Below, piece after piece: positions 1-6,287 of a stretch of 43,218 nt of DNA. Source of the DNA: a virus; the IMG/VR virus record IMGVR_UViG_3300049847_000437, positions 1-43,218 of that record; one strand, given 5' to 3'. Under the pieces are notes generated by a model that was not told the DNA's origin, did no database searches, and saw only the letters and a list, made by a program, of their open reading frames with translations. The translations under genes and the position numbers were made by a program. Each line of letters begins with the position of its first letter. Within the stretch, counting starts at the first letter, position 1.

Positions 1-127
1 AAACAGCGCCGACGGCCCAGGTACTGTAGTTCGTCGGTAGTTTTTTTAGGTTGTCTTTCATATCAGGGCTCATTCAGAGACTCCTTTCGAGAAATAGGTC
101 TTCGCAGAGATAAAAGGAATTTTCCAG
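1..127. repeat. Terminal direct repeat, left copy
   Basis: Bases 1-127 are identical to 43092-43218. The left copy carries the first 73 bases of the holin reading frame (minus strand) and the last part of the endolysin gene. Each gene is intact once the circle is closed: endolysin at 74-589 and holin at 42892-43164. The length of 127 matches a common maximum k-mer of short-read assemblers, so I read it as proof of circularity or circular permutation, not as a packaging repeat. Confidence 0.97.
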
Positions 128-589
128 AATTCGACTAGACCATCCCCGGCCGAAGGTGGGCCAGGTGGGAAGTTTTGCTAGAAACTGGTGGCGAGCACGG
201 AGGAAGCGGGTTGCAAGGTCGGAACTCCCCTTTCCTAAAACAGCATTGAGGGTTATGGGACCGAATTCTCCATCGGAAGGGACTCCTAAAAGGGATTGGA
301 GGATTTTGGTGGTTTGGACAGGCCCAGAGTTAATGCACATGTCGCATAACTGGAAGGCAAGGGAAAAAGGGAGGTCGTCCCCTCGGATAGGAAGCCAATA
401 TTCTTGATAGAAAATGTCGTTCGCAGTCTCTCGGGGGAGGAAACGCATGTCGCCTTTGTAGCCCCATTTTCTAGCCACACGCTCAGTAACGCCGAACATT
501 GTGGGGCCGCCGGGGTCACGGGGATTGTTGACATAGCCGCCTTCATGCTCTGCAATTCGGGGAAGTGCCTTTAGAAAAGAGGGGGTCAT
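74..589 (-). CDS. Endolysin, glycosyl hydrolase 108 family
   Basis: This 171-residue protein should cut the glycan strands of peptidoglycan at lysis. The N-terminus carries the family signature HEGGYVNNPRDPGGPT (from residue 15), whose glutamate (residue 16) is the expected catalytic acid. A C-terminal part with SDGEFGPITLNAV resembles the peptidoglycan-binding domain of this family. There is no signal peptide or SAR segment, so release should depend on the holin. The ATG overlaps the small-terminase stop (ATGA), and the stop codon abuts the holin ATG across the circle junction. Length is normal for single-domain GH108 endolysins. Confidence 0.9.
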   Translation of the reverse strand: MTPSFLKALPRIAEHEGGYVNNPRDPGGPTMFGVTERVARKWGYKGDMRFLPRETANDIFYQEYWLPIRGDDLPFSLAFQLCDMCINSGPVQTTKILQSLLGVPSDGEFGPITLNAVLGKGSSDLATRFLRARHQFLAKLPTWPTFGRGWSSRILENSFYLCEDLFLERSL

Positions 590-1053
590 GCTTCAGGATT
601 TGTATGGGAGATATCAACTGCGGAGGATTTTCCTGAAGATCGAAGCCAAGCCGCGGGGTCTGGGGCAGAAGGAGGAATCTGTAAGACATACATATTATTC
701 TGCTGGACCGAGGGCCGGGAGATTATGTCTCCGGCGCCTAGCTTCGCGGCAGAGATTAGTTCAGCATTAGAAAAAGGCTGTTGGGTGTCCAGCCTTTCTA
801 GAAGCTTGTCCAAAGACCTTTTAGCCAGGGCCTCAAGCCGGTCAGAAACCGAGGCCCTGATTTTTGGGTCTACGAGTTCCCCTTTTCTCTCGGCCAATCT
901 CTCTTGAAAAGCGTCGGAGTTGATGATAATACTCATCCAAGACTGAGTATATCCAAATCTGGACGCAAGTTCCCCTTGAGAGATTGCGGGAAACGCAATA
1001 ATCTCATCAATGATCCCATCGTGGGTGTAACGCACCGAGGCAATTTCAGGCAT
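586..1053 (-). CDS. terS: Probable terminase small subunit
   Basis: The protein is mostly helical, with a helix-turn-helix-like segment (ISQGELASRFGYTQSWMSII) followed by a long charged helical region, as in small terminases that bind pac DNA. Identification rests on this fold impression and on its place as first gene of the late arm; no exact family is claimed. The frame is open to a TTG at 1089, but that TTG is part of a TTGACA box and has no ribosome-binding site. I prefer ATG 1053, which lies 7 nt after a -10 box. It is separated from the large terminase by the lysis genes. An alternative role is a late-gene DNA-binding regulator. Confidence 0.65.
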   Translation of the reverse strand: MPEIASVRYTHDGIIDEIIAFPAISQGELASRFGYTQSWMSIIINSDAFQERLAERKGELVDPKIRASVSDRLEALAKRSLDKLLERLDTQQPFSNAELISAAKLGAGDIISRPSVQQNNMYVLQIPPSAPDPAAWLRSSGKSSAVDISHTNPEA

Positions 1054-1060
1054 GAGGTCG

Positions 1061-1089
1061 AGAATAGAAGATTCTTCTCCTCCTGTCAA
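1061..1089 (-). promoter_or_regulatory. Candidate sigma70 promoter of the late arm
   Basis: On the minus strand a perfect TTGACA (1089-1084) is followed after 17 nt by TATTCT (1066-1061, 4 of 6 matches to TATAAT). A transcript would begin close to ATG 1053, giving a leaderless or nearly leaderless mRNA for the small terminase. An SD-like GGAGG lies inside the spacer and would not be transcribed. Confidence 0.5.
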
Positions 1090-1111
1090 GATAAAGGGGG
1101 GTAATTTCCCT

Positions 1112-1162
1112 TCTAACTGTGTGCTGATGGACCATTTTCGAATCTAACTGTGTAACGATGGA
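1112..1162. repeat. Tandem pair of 20-bp direct repeats (operator-like)
   Basis: Bases 1112-1131 and 1143-1162 share TCTAACTGTGT, then 3 variable bases, then GATGGA. The copies start 31 bp apart, about three helical turns, and lie immediately upstream of the late-arm promoter. The spacing and position suggest binding sites for a regulator or initiator; no protein can be assigned. Confidence 0.7.
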
Positions 1163-1351
1163 ATGCCCGGCTAAACTCCCCCCTCCCATTCCCACGAATC
1201 CGGGATAGGGGGCGGGGGGCGAGACATAGGGCTAGAGGAATTTCCCTCAGAATAATAGTGTGTGCTCGCCCCTATTCTGGAGAGAGTGACCACTAACCTC
1301 AGGGGCCAGCCGGGATAAGGGCAGAATATGAGGGTTTTTGCTCAAATGTTT

Positions 1352-1521
1352 CCCCCATGTTCCCCCAGTTCCCCCGTTGAGGGTTTTGAGCGGCTGCGGG
1401 CTTGAAGCGGACTTATGTGAGTGAGTGCTTACTAACAATTTTTTTTTTTAGAAGAAGCCCCCCACACAAGGCGCGCGCAGCCACGAAAATCTCCAAAGGG
1501 GGAATTGGGGGAAACATGGGG
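1352..1521. repeat. Imperfect 24-bp inverted repeat of C/G runs
   Basis: Bases 1352-1375 (three CCCCC blocks separated by ATGTT and AGTT) recur in reverse complement at 1498-1521 with one substitution and a one-base length difference. The arms are separated by 122 bp that include the T9 tract. Such G-run DNA may form unusual structures or act as a pausing or origin element; no function is shown by the sequence. Confidence 0.6.
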
Positions 1522-1730
1522 CTTTTATGCGGCGATGGGGGGAACCTCGCGCCCCGCGCTCGATCACATGCGCATGCCTCAACCCCCCCCCTCTAGCGAT
1601 GCCCCGCGCAGCCCTGCAATCACCCCTAGGCGCTGCGCTCGCCCCATCAGGCTACCCTGCCCACTAGACAACAACACGCGCGCCCATGCACGCGCGAAGA
1701 GCAGTCTTCATGCCAACCACAAAACGTCAC

Positions 1731-1780
1731 TTGACCATTCCTGCCACCCAAAATCCCCAAAACCTGACCATTCTTGTCAC
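1731..1780. repeat. Pair of 17-bp repeats, TGACCATTCyTGyCAC, upstream of the early arm
   Basis: Copies at 1731-1747 and 1764-1780 start 33 bp apart. The second contains the dyad TGAC-N7-GTCA. An exact 15-base copy of this dyad (TGACCATTCTTGTCA) recurs at 7265-7279 inside a small early gene. Dyad symmetry plus three-turn spacing suggest operator sites controlling the early promoter. Confidence 0.6.
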
Positions 1781-1852
1781 TTTTCCCTTGTTTTCGGGGG
1801 TGGCCCATGGATTGCAAGCTTTTTAGGCATCATCCCTTTTTTTCCTTAAACC

Positions 1853-3298
1853 ATGTCCATCACCTTCAAACACTGGGTCGGCCCAAGGGACGAGCATCGG
1901 GTCTATGTCAATGGATTGACGGATGATGCCGCGCCTTTTTTTGTGCAAGGGCGCGGGTTTGTCATTCCGTCCTTCACACGGAATTCTGCCGCAGTACTAG
2001 AAGCCGCAAAGCGCTACGGCATTCGTGGTCTGACCTACGAACAAGCCTACAAACAAGCCCTCGTCCGCGCAGAGGGCGAACCTCTACCCCAAAATCCCCC
2101 CGTTCCACCCCAAGACAAAATGCCCACCTATCGCGCTGCGCTCGAACAGGTTCTGGTCGTTCATCTCTTCACCAGCGCACGGACGGTAGGACTGTCCTTC
2201 CGGAACGGGCTGACGAAGACTGAGCTGATCGACAGAATCTGCGACAGAGGAGAAGAAACCGCGCGTAAGGTTATAGAGATCGTGGCCCAGTTGAAAGCGG
2301 GGCATATTCCCCCGAAGCCACAATATGACTCGAAGGATTGGGAAGATTTTGTTGAGGCGCCGAAGGCGCAGTGCCCGACGCCAGTTGCCTCTATCGACCT
2401 TTCCGAATACGCAAAACGCACATGGGTCACTGAGGGTCTGCAACGCGAACAAGCGGGCCGGGCTGTTCTCGAACAAAATCTCCGGGCTGAACTCGAAGCC
2501 CTTCGCAACCTACGCCCTGTTGTCCTTCAATTCCCGGACAAGCCCGAGCCGGTCAAGATTGAAGGGACGATGCACCCCCAATTCCCGGACCTGATTCTCT
2601 CCCTTCGCGCTGGCCTGCATTGCATGTTGGTCGGCCCTGCGGGTTCGGGAAAAACCCATTCCGCAGAACAAGCCGCAAAAGCCCTTGACCGGGAATTCCA
2701 TCTCCAAGGCGCAATCTCCTACACTCACGAACTACTGGGCTACATCGACGCCCATTCTCGCTACGTTCGAACGCAGTTCCGTGATGCGTTCGAGAAAGGC
2801 GGGTTGATTCTTCTCGATGAATTCGACGCCAGCGCGGCAGAAGCGGCCCTAGTCCTTAATGCAGCCCTTGCGAATGGTTCCTGCGCCTTCCCTGATGGTC
2901 TAGTCCGCAAGCACGAACGCTTCATGTGCGTTGTGGGCGCGAACACTGACGGCTCAGGGGCCACAATGCAATACTCTGGCCGTGCACGTCTCGACGGTGC
3001 GTTTCTCGACCGCTTCGTGGTCTTTGATTGGCAGATTGACGCCAAGATCGAGGAAGCCCTCTCAAATGGGAATTCCCTTTGGCTCGCCGCAGTACGCGCT
3101 ATTCGGGACTACGCCCATAAGCAACAGATTCTGGACGTGATCGCAACCCCCCGCGCAACGGCTCGCGGCGCCCTTCTCTGCCAACAAGGCATGGCTCGGG
3201 GATTGATCCTTGAACGCACCTGCAAACGCGGCGCTCTCGTTTCCTCATGGGCCGATGTCCTGCGCCTTCCCGCGGTTGCCGCATTCCTGAAAGGTTGA
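1853..3298 (+). CDS. AAA+ ATPase, MoxR/CobS-like
   Basis: This 481-residue protein is the first gene of the early arm. The C-terminal half is a AAA+ module: Walker A GPAGSGKT (261-268), Walker B LILLDEFDA (about 318-326), a sensor-1 like GANT (about 363) and an arginine-finger-like ARLDGAFLDRF (about 378-388). This resembles the MoxR/CbbQ/CobS ATPases, which work as rings with a partner protein to remodel targets or insert metals. The N-terminal 240 residues are not recognised. ATG 1853 has no Shine-Dalgarno. The next gene starts 2 nt after the stop, so the two are probably a functional pair, like CobS/CobT. Confidence 0.8.
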   Translation: MSITFKHWVGPRDEHRVYVNGLTDDAAPFFVQGRGFVIPSFTRNSAAVLEAAKRYGIRGLTYEQAYKQALVRAEGEPLPQNPPVPPQDKMPTYRAALEQVLVVHLFTSARTVGLSFRNGLTKTELIDRICDRGEETARKVIEIVAQLKAGHIPPKPQYDSKDWEDFVEAPKAQCPTPVASIDLSEYAKRTWVTEGLQREQAGRAVLEQNLRAELEALRNLRPVVLQFPDKPEPVKIEGTMHPQFPDLILSLRAGLHCMLVGPAGSGKTHSAEQAAKALDREFHLQGAISYTHELLGYIDAHSRYVRTQFRDAFEKGGLILLDEFDASAAEAALVLNAALANGSCAFPDGLVRKHERFMCVVGANTDGSGATMQYSGRARLDGAFLDRFVVFDWQIDAKIEEALSNGNSLWLAAVRAIRDYAHKQQILDVIATPRATARGALLCQQGMARGLILERTCKRGALVSSWADVLRLPAVAAFLKG

Positions 3299-3300
3299 AA

Positions 3301-4131
3301 ATGGCCCGCTTCTCCCCCTCTGTCATGGCCCGCCTGTCGTCAATCGACGTTGACGTGCAAAGCCCTTATCACAAACACTTCAAAGGCACAAAGCGCTTCT
3401 TTCGCTTCCAAGGCACATGGTCTCAATGGCTTGACCTTATCCGTGAAGCGCAATCTACCCCCTCTCTTGCACAACAAGCTTTTCAGGACAACTTACAAAG
3501 AAAATTCCCCTCAACCTGGGCCGGGATCACTGACTCCCTCCCCACCATGCTTTCGACCGCCACCTATTCCGACGCCCTGCGTGAATTCAACCAGACAAAG
3601 GCCCGCCTTGAATCCTCACACTTCCAACTGGGCGCCCCTCGCCCCGCCGTTGCAGGAGGAGCATGGATTATTTCCCTCTGCCTCTCCTCCAATCCCCTTC
3701 CCGCACGTCTTCGCCCCAGGTCTAAACTTCCCCCCGTCAATCTCGAAGTCAGCCTGTCCGTCGTCAATTCCATTGCCTGGCAAGATATAACCCGGTCTAT
3801 TGCCACCCTCGCCCGTGCAATCTGGAACTACATCCAAGCCGGCGGCGCTGCAACCCTCACCGTCCACTACTGCGCGGGCTTTAACCTCACCCAGGATGGC
3901 CACCACGGTTTTATCTCCTCCCTCACCATCCCCACGTCCAATATCGCCGCCTTCGCATCTGCCGCAAGCGCACAGGAGTTCCGTGGCTTGTTCCTGTCCT
4001 TCGGCCTAGCCCTCTCAGGCCAGTCTAGGGACCGGGGCATCGTCACCGAATGGAAGAAGCCCGGTCTAGCCTACCTCTCAGGCAAGCCTGCTGACGATGC
4101 CAAAGTCTTGCAATCCCTTCGCATTCAATAG
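3301..4131 (+). CDS. Putative partner of the AAA+ ATPase (unknown family)
   Basis: The reading frame extends upstream inside the ATPase gene, but ATG 3301, just after its stop, gives the natural start (276 residues). There are no clear catalytic motifs. The C-terminal half (SLTIPTSNIAAF, FRGLFLSFGLALSG) has alternating hydrophobic strands that could form an alpha/beta domain. I recall phage proteins of this kind next to CobS-like ATPases in the role expected of a VWA-type substrate partner, but no MIDAS motif is evident. Function is inferred from adjacency only. Confidence 0.6.
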   Translation: MARFSPSVMARLSSIDVDVQSPYHKHFKGTKRFFRFQGTWSQWLDLIREAQSTPSLAQQAFQDNLQRKFPSTWAGITDSLPTMLSTATYSDALREFNQTKARLESSHFQLGAPRPAVAGGAWIISLCLSSNPLPARLRPRSKLPPVNLEVSLSVVNSIAWQDITRSIATLARAIWNYIQAGGAATLTVHYCAGFNLTQDGHHGFISSLTIPTSNIAAFASAASAQEFRGLFLSFGLALSGQSRDRGIVTEWKKPGLAYLSGKPADDAKVLQSLRIQ

Positions 4132-4140
4132 GCACCCATC

Positions 4141-4341
4141 ATGAAACCCTTCAGAACCCACCTAGAAACGTCTCAGGGCCTTTACTGGCTATCGTGTGAG
4201 GGTACCCCCCTCTGCACCCCCAGGCCACAGGCTATAGCCCTTCATTTAGCCCGCTACCTGCGCCTTCCCCTCGCCCCAGTCGTGCACGATCTAGATAGAG
4301 GCCGGTGGCTGTATTTGGCAAAACCTAGGGTTTATCCTTAG
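4141..4341 (+). CDS. Small hypothetical protein
   Basis: A 66-residue basic protein of unknown family. It starts MKPF, like the gene at 7877, and contains ARYLRLPLAPVVHDLDRGRWLYLAK. It follows the ATPase pair by 9 nt with no clear ribosome-binding site, so expression may depend on read-through from upstream translation. Codon use matches the neighbours, which supports coding. Confidence 0.55.
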   Translation: MKPFRTHLETSQGLYWLSCEGTPLCTPRPQAIALHLARYLRLPLAPVVHDLDRGRWLYLAKPRVYP

Positions 4342-4350
4342 TCCACCCCC

Positions 4351-4378
4351 TTGCTTTTCTTTCCACCCCTACTAGAAT
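4351..4378 (+). promoter_or_regulatory. Candidate promoter, possibly leaderless
   Basis: TTGCTT (4351-4356), a 16-nt spacer and TAGAAT (4373-4378, 5 of 6 to the -10 consensus) lie directly before ATG 4386. The gap from the -10 box to ATG is 7 nt and no Shine-Dalgarno is present, so the mRNA may begin at the start codon. Confidence 0.4.
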
Positions 4379-4385
4379 AATCAAC

Positions 4386-4616
4386 ATGAACACCGCAACC
4401 GCAGCCCTCTACCCATCAATCCCCGGTCTTACCATGTTCGAACACTACGTTATCGGCCCCCTGCGCGTCATCATCGACACTGCATCGGGCGAAGTCGTGG
4501 GCGTTCAAGATGCTCTGACCGGCTGCGCCGCATCCTTCCTCTACAGCCAGCGCTCAATCGCAGGCGCAGTGGCGCAAGCCCGCAACGCATTCCAATCCCT
4601 CTACGAACCGGCCTAA
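4386..4616 (+). CDS. Small hypothetical protein
   Basis: A 76-residue protein that I do not recognise. It has an N-terminal strand-rich part (EHYVIGPLRVIIDTASGEVVGVQDA), suggesting a small beta-sheet, followed by an alanine-rich helix (SIAGAVAQARNAFQSLYE). It is preceded by a candidate promoter rather than a ribosome-binding site and followed by a strong terminator hairpin, so it may be a monocistronic early gene. Confidence 0.6.
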   Translation: MNTATAALYPSIPGLTMFEHYVIGPLRVIIDTASGEVVGVQDALTGCAASFLYSQRSIAGAVAQARNAFQSLYEPA

Positions 4617-4627
4617 CCGCCAGCGCC

Positions 4628-4651
4628 AGGGCGACGCTTTCGCCCTCTTTT
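4628..4651 (+). terminator. Rho-independent terminator
   Basis: A 7-bp stem AGGGCGA/TCGCCCT with a 5-nt loop (4628-4646) is followed by CTTTT. It lies between the genes at 4386 and 4670. Since no promoter is obvious before 4670, it may act as a partial attenuator. Confidence 0.75.
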
Positions 4652-4669
4652 CCCTCTAGGAGAACCCTC

Positions 4670-5224
4670 ATGTCCGACGAAAAAGCCCCCAAGACCAAAA
4701 CCCGCCAAATGTCCTTCACCGTGCTAGAAGACAAGTCCGTTCGTGTTGACTTCGGCGAAGGGATCGACCCGATTACCTTCCAGCCTGCAAGCCTGCCCGA
4801 GACCTTGTTCCCGGATGCCGTTGCTAAGGGTGTGATCGCTCGCCTTCAGTCCTACAGTTCTTCCCTCCAAGGTGGCAGCCGCACCCCCGCTGCCCTGCGC
4901 GAGAAGACCTTGAAGGGCCTCGAAGATCTGCAAAAGGGAATCTGGGTTGCCGAGCGCGAAGTCTCTAGTCCCGAAGCTTCAATCGAAGCCGAAGCCGCCC
5001 ACATCTTCCGCCAGGAACGCGCCAAGGCCGAGGGCAAGGAATACACCCTCACCCTGGACGAAACCGCGGCCCTGTACGCGGCCCTGTCCGACGAACAAAA
5101 GGTCAAGCTCAAGGCAACGGCCCGCTTCCAAGCAGCCTACGCCAAAGTCAAAGCCGCCCGTCAAGCCGCTCGCGCCGAAAAGCTGTCGAAGAAAGCACAA
5201 GAAGACGACTCAGACATTTTCTAA
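4670..5224 (+). CDS. Hypothetical protein with charged helical C-terminus and acidic tail
   Basis: The protein has 184 residues. The N-terminal 40 residues look like a small beta domain (FTVLEDKSVRVDFGEGIDP). The remainder is strongly helical and rich in Ala, Lys and Glu (about 125-175), like several phage early proteins of unknown role. It ends EDDSDIF, an acidic tail closing in a hydrophobic pair, reminiscent of SSB tails. The ribosome-binding site is strong: TAGGAGAACCCTCATG, a 16-mer repeated exactly before the gene at 5832. It is followed by a terminator. Confidence 0.75.
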   Translation: MSDEKAPKTKTRQMSFTVLEDKSVRVDFGEGIDPITFQPASLPETLFPDAVAKGVIARLQSYSSSLQGGSRTPAALREKTLKGLEDLQKGIWVAEREVSSPEASIEAEAAHIFRQERAKAEGKEYTLTLDETAALYAALSDEQKVKLKATARFQAAYAKVKAARQAARAEKLSKKAQEDDSDIF

Positions 5225-5230
5225 TCCCCC

Positions 5231-5251
5231 GGGGCCATGTGGCCCCATTTT
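5231..5251 (+). terminator. Probable terminator hairpin
   Basis: The stem GGGGCC/GGCCCC with loop ATGT (5231-5246) is followed by ATTTT, 7 nt after the stop codon at 5222-5224. The last three stem bases and the T-run are shared with the first arm of the large inverted repeat at 5244-5383, so the two structures exclude each other. Confidence 0.65.
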
Positions 5252-5383
5252 AGTGCAGCGGCGTGGAAAGCAGACACGCGGCATCCAACAGTCAATCGAT
5301 TGTGCGATCTATCCTAGGGTATCGCACAATCGACACTTCGGACGCATACAGCCGGAGTAGCGCCCGGCCTGCACTAAAATGGG
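5244..5383 (+). ncRNA. 140-nt cloverleaf-like structured element (RNA or DNA)
   Basis: Four perfect stems nest without conflict. P1 is 15 bp (5244-5258 with 5369-5383, CCCATTTTAGTGCAG and its complement). P2 is 5 bp (5261-5265/5275-5279). P3 is 13 bp (5296-5308/5321-5333, TCGATTGTGCGAT, 12-nt loop). P4 is 5 bp (5351-5355/5364-5368), stacked directly on P1. The result is a closed four-way junction in a stretch with no gene. I do not recognise an RNA family. It could be a phage ncRNA, a processed leader of the 5425 gene, or a cruciform-forming DNA site such as an origin. Strand is assigned from the early transcription direction. Confidence 0.6.
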
Positions 5384-5424
5384 TCTTAGGGGGAGCCTCC
5401 CCCGCCCTTAATCGGAGTCCTGCA

Positions 5425-5616
5425 ATGGGAATCTGTATGTCCGAACCGGAGTTTCGCTCCCTTCCCCCAAGCTTCGAGACAGACGAAGCCTACACCGCGA
5501 ATGATGAATGGGAATATCCCTCAACCGCGCGCCAATACCCTCCTCCGCCGAAAACCCGAGAGCAGAACCCCTCCCTCTGGGTCCGTCTCTGGCGGGCAGT
5601 CTACCTTTGGTTTTAA
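5425..5616 (+). CDS. Small hypothetical protein with aromatic C-terminus
   Basis: The frame is open further upstream, but that part is the structured element. ATG 5425 has a GGAG seven nt before it and gives 63 residues. The protein is acidic and rich in Tyr, Pro and Ser in the middle and ends in a Trp/aromatic stretch (LWVRLWRAVYLWF) that could be a membrane-surface amphipathic helix. The family is unknown. Confidence 0.6.
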   Translation: MGICMSEPEFRSLPPSFETDEAYTANDEWEYPSTARQYPPPPKTREQNPSLWVRLWRAVYLWF

Positions 5617-5625
5617 GAGGCAATA

Positions 5626-5808
5626 GTGCGCAAGAGCGAAATTCGGGAACTGCGCAAAAGGTTAGAAGAAGCCAAGCGCAAAGCGGCTGAATGCGAACGC
5701 CGCGCAGAGGGTGTTGCAGCATCTATTCGAGACTACATACTGAAAGCCGCTGCCGAGCATCGCAAAACAGCGCACAGCTTGGCGCAGCGATTGGGAACAA
5801 GGGCCTAA
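5626..5808 (+). CDS. Small coiled-coil protein
   Basis: This 60-residue protein is almost entirely one charged helix (ELRKRLEEAKRKAAECERRAEG), predicted to be a coiled coil. It uses a GTG start with AAGAGG 5 nt upstream, and begins 9 nt after the previous stop. No function is recognised; small coiled-coil early proteins often bind host factors, but this is only inference. Confidence 0.6.
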   Translation: MRKSEIRELRKRLEEAKRKAAECERRAEGVAASIRDYILKAAAEHRKTAHSLAQRLGTRA

Positions 5809-5831
5809 TGTTAACGTTTAGGAGAACCCTC

Positions 5832-6209
5832 ATGCTCGAAACCCTTCTCGCCACTGGCCTGACCCTGGGCCTTCATATCGGCACATGGCATACTGACCCT
5901 GGGTTGAACAACACAAACCCCGGAATCTACGCCATCGCCCCCTCTGGCCTGACTGGGGGGATATACCGAAACTCCCTCTCCCGGCCATCGGTCTATGCGG
6001 GCTATTCCTTCCAATCCGAAGACCGCACCTTTGCCCTTTTGGTCGGTGGGGTAACGGGATATTCCCGTCCCCTCATGCCTATGGTGATCCCTTCCGCCCG
6101 AGTCGGGATGGGGCAGGGGTTTTATGGAAGGGTGAGCGCGCTGTCGAAGCCACCTGGGCAGAATTGGGGGTTAGCAGGCGTTCACTTCTCGGTTGAGAGG
6201 GATTGGTAA
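5832..6209 (+). CDS. Probable exported beta-rich protein
   Basis: ATG 5832 has the same TAGGAGAACCCTCATG start signal as the 4670 gene; longer upstream starts lack one. The 125 residues begin with a short hydrophobic stretch (LLATGLTLGLHIGTWH), which might be a weak signal or an anchor. The rest is glycine- and aromatic-rich strands (GIYRNSLSRPSVYAGYSF, ALLVGGVTGYSRP) that resemble membrane or lipocalin-like beta proteins seen in other phages. It may sit in the envelope, for example in superinfection exclusion; that role is a guess. Confidence 0.65.
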   Translation: MLETLLATGLTLGLHIGTWHTDPGLNNTNPGIYAIAPSGLTGGIYRNSLSRPSVYAGYSFQSEDRTFALLVGGVTGYSRPLMPMVIPSARVGMGQGFYGRVSALSKPPGQNWGLAGVHFSVERDW

Positions 6210-6223
6210 CGTCTAGTTACCAA
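6203..6223 (+). other. Perfect 8-bp hairpin over the stop codon of the 5832 gene
   Basis: TTGGTAAC (6203-6210) pairs with GTTACCAA (6216-6223) across a 5-nt loop. The stem contains the TAA stop (6207-6209). No T-run follows, so it is more likely an mRNA 3'-end stabiliser or a weak terminator than a canonical terminator. Confidence 0.5.
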
Positions 6224-6275
6224 ATTCATGGGGCCACCACGGGTACACCCTCTCTCCACGGGGCAACCCTTAACC

Positions 6276-6281
6276 TATACT
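6276..6281 (+). promoter_or_regulatory. Candidate -10 box, possibly leaderless start
   Basis: TATACT (5 of 6 to the consensus) lies 6 nt before ATG 6288, which has no Shine-Dalgarno. No good -35 box is seen at 16-18 nt, so this is weak evidence alone. It matches the arrangement at 4373 and, on the other strand, at 1061. Confidence 0.3.
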
Positions 6282-6287
6282 CCCTCC

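Larger units (their letters stand above)
1054..1852. other. Divergent non-coding control region between the two arms
   Basis: About 800 bp separate the divergent late (minus) and early (plus) arms, by far the longest gene-poor stretch. Open frames here (for example 1247-1438 minus, 1402-1596 and 1505-1849 plus) are low-complexity and lack ribosome-binding sites, so I do not call them. The region contains two direct-repeat families, runs of G or C, a run of nine T at 1441-1449, and GC-rich alternating stretches (about 1470-1480, 1670-1700). It is the natural place for early promoters, operators and perhaps a replication origin or pac site. Confidence 0.7.

Noticed and set aside
1247-1849. Open frames in the control region on both strands (63-114 codons)
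   Set aside because: Low-complexity products, no ribosome-binding sites, and overlap with repeats and G/C runs; better read as non-coding DNA.
2084-2728. Minus-strand open frames inside the AAA+ gene
   Set aside because: Shadow frames of a clearly conserved ATPase; no motif or ribosome site.
5244-5383. Small transposon (MITE) with 15-bp terminal inverted repeats, or a retron msr-msd
   Set aside because: No target-site duplication flanks the repeat, no second copy exists, and no reverse transcriptase or transposase is present.
5263-5424. N-terminal extension of the 5425 gene through the structured element
   Set aside because: The extension is made of the paired stems, and ATG 5425 has a proper GGAG site.
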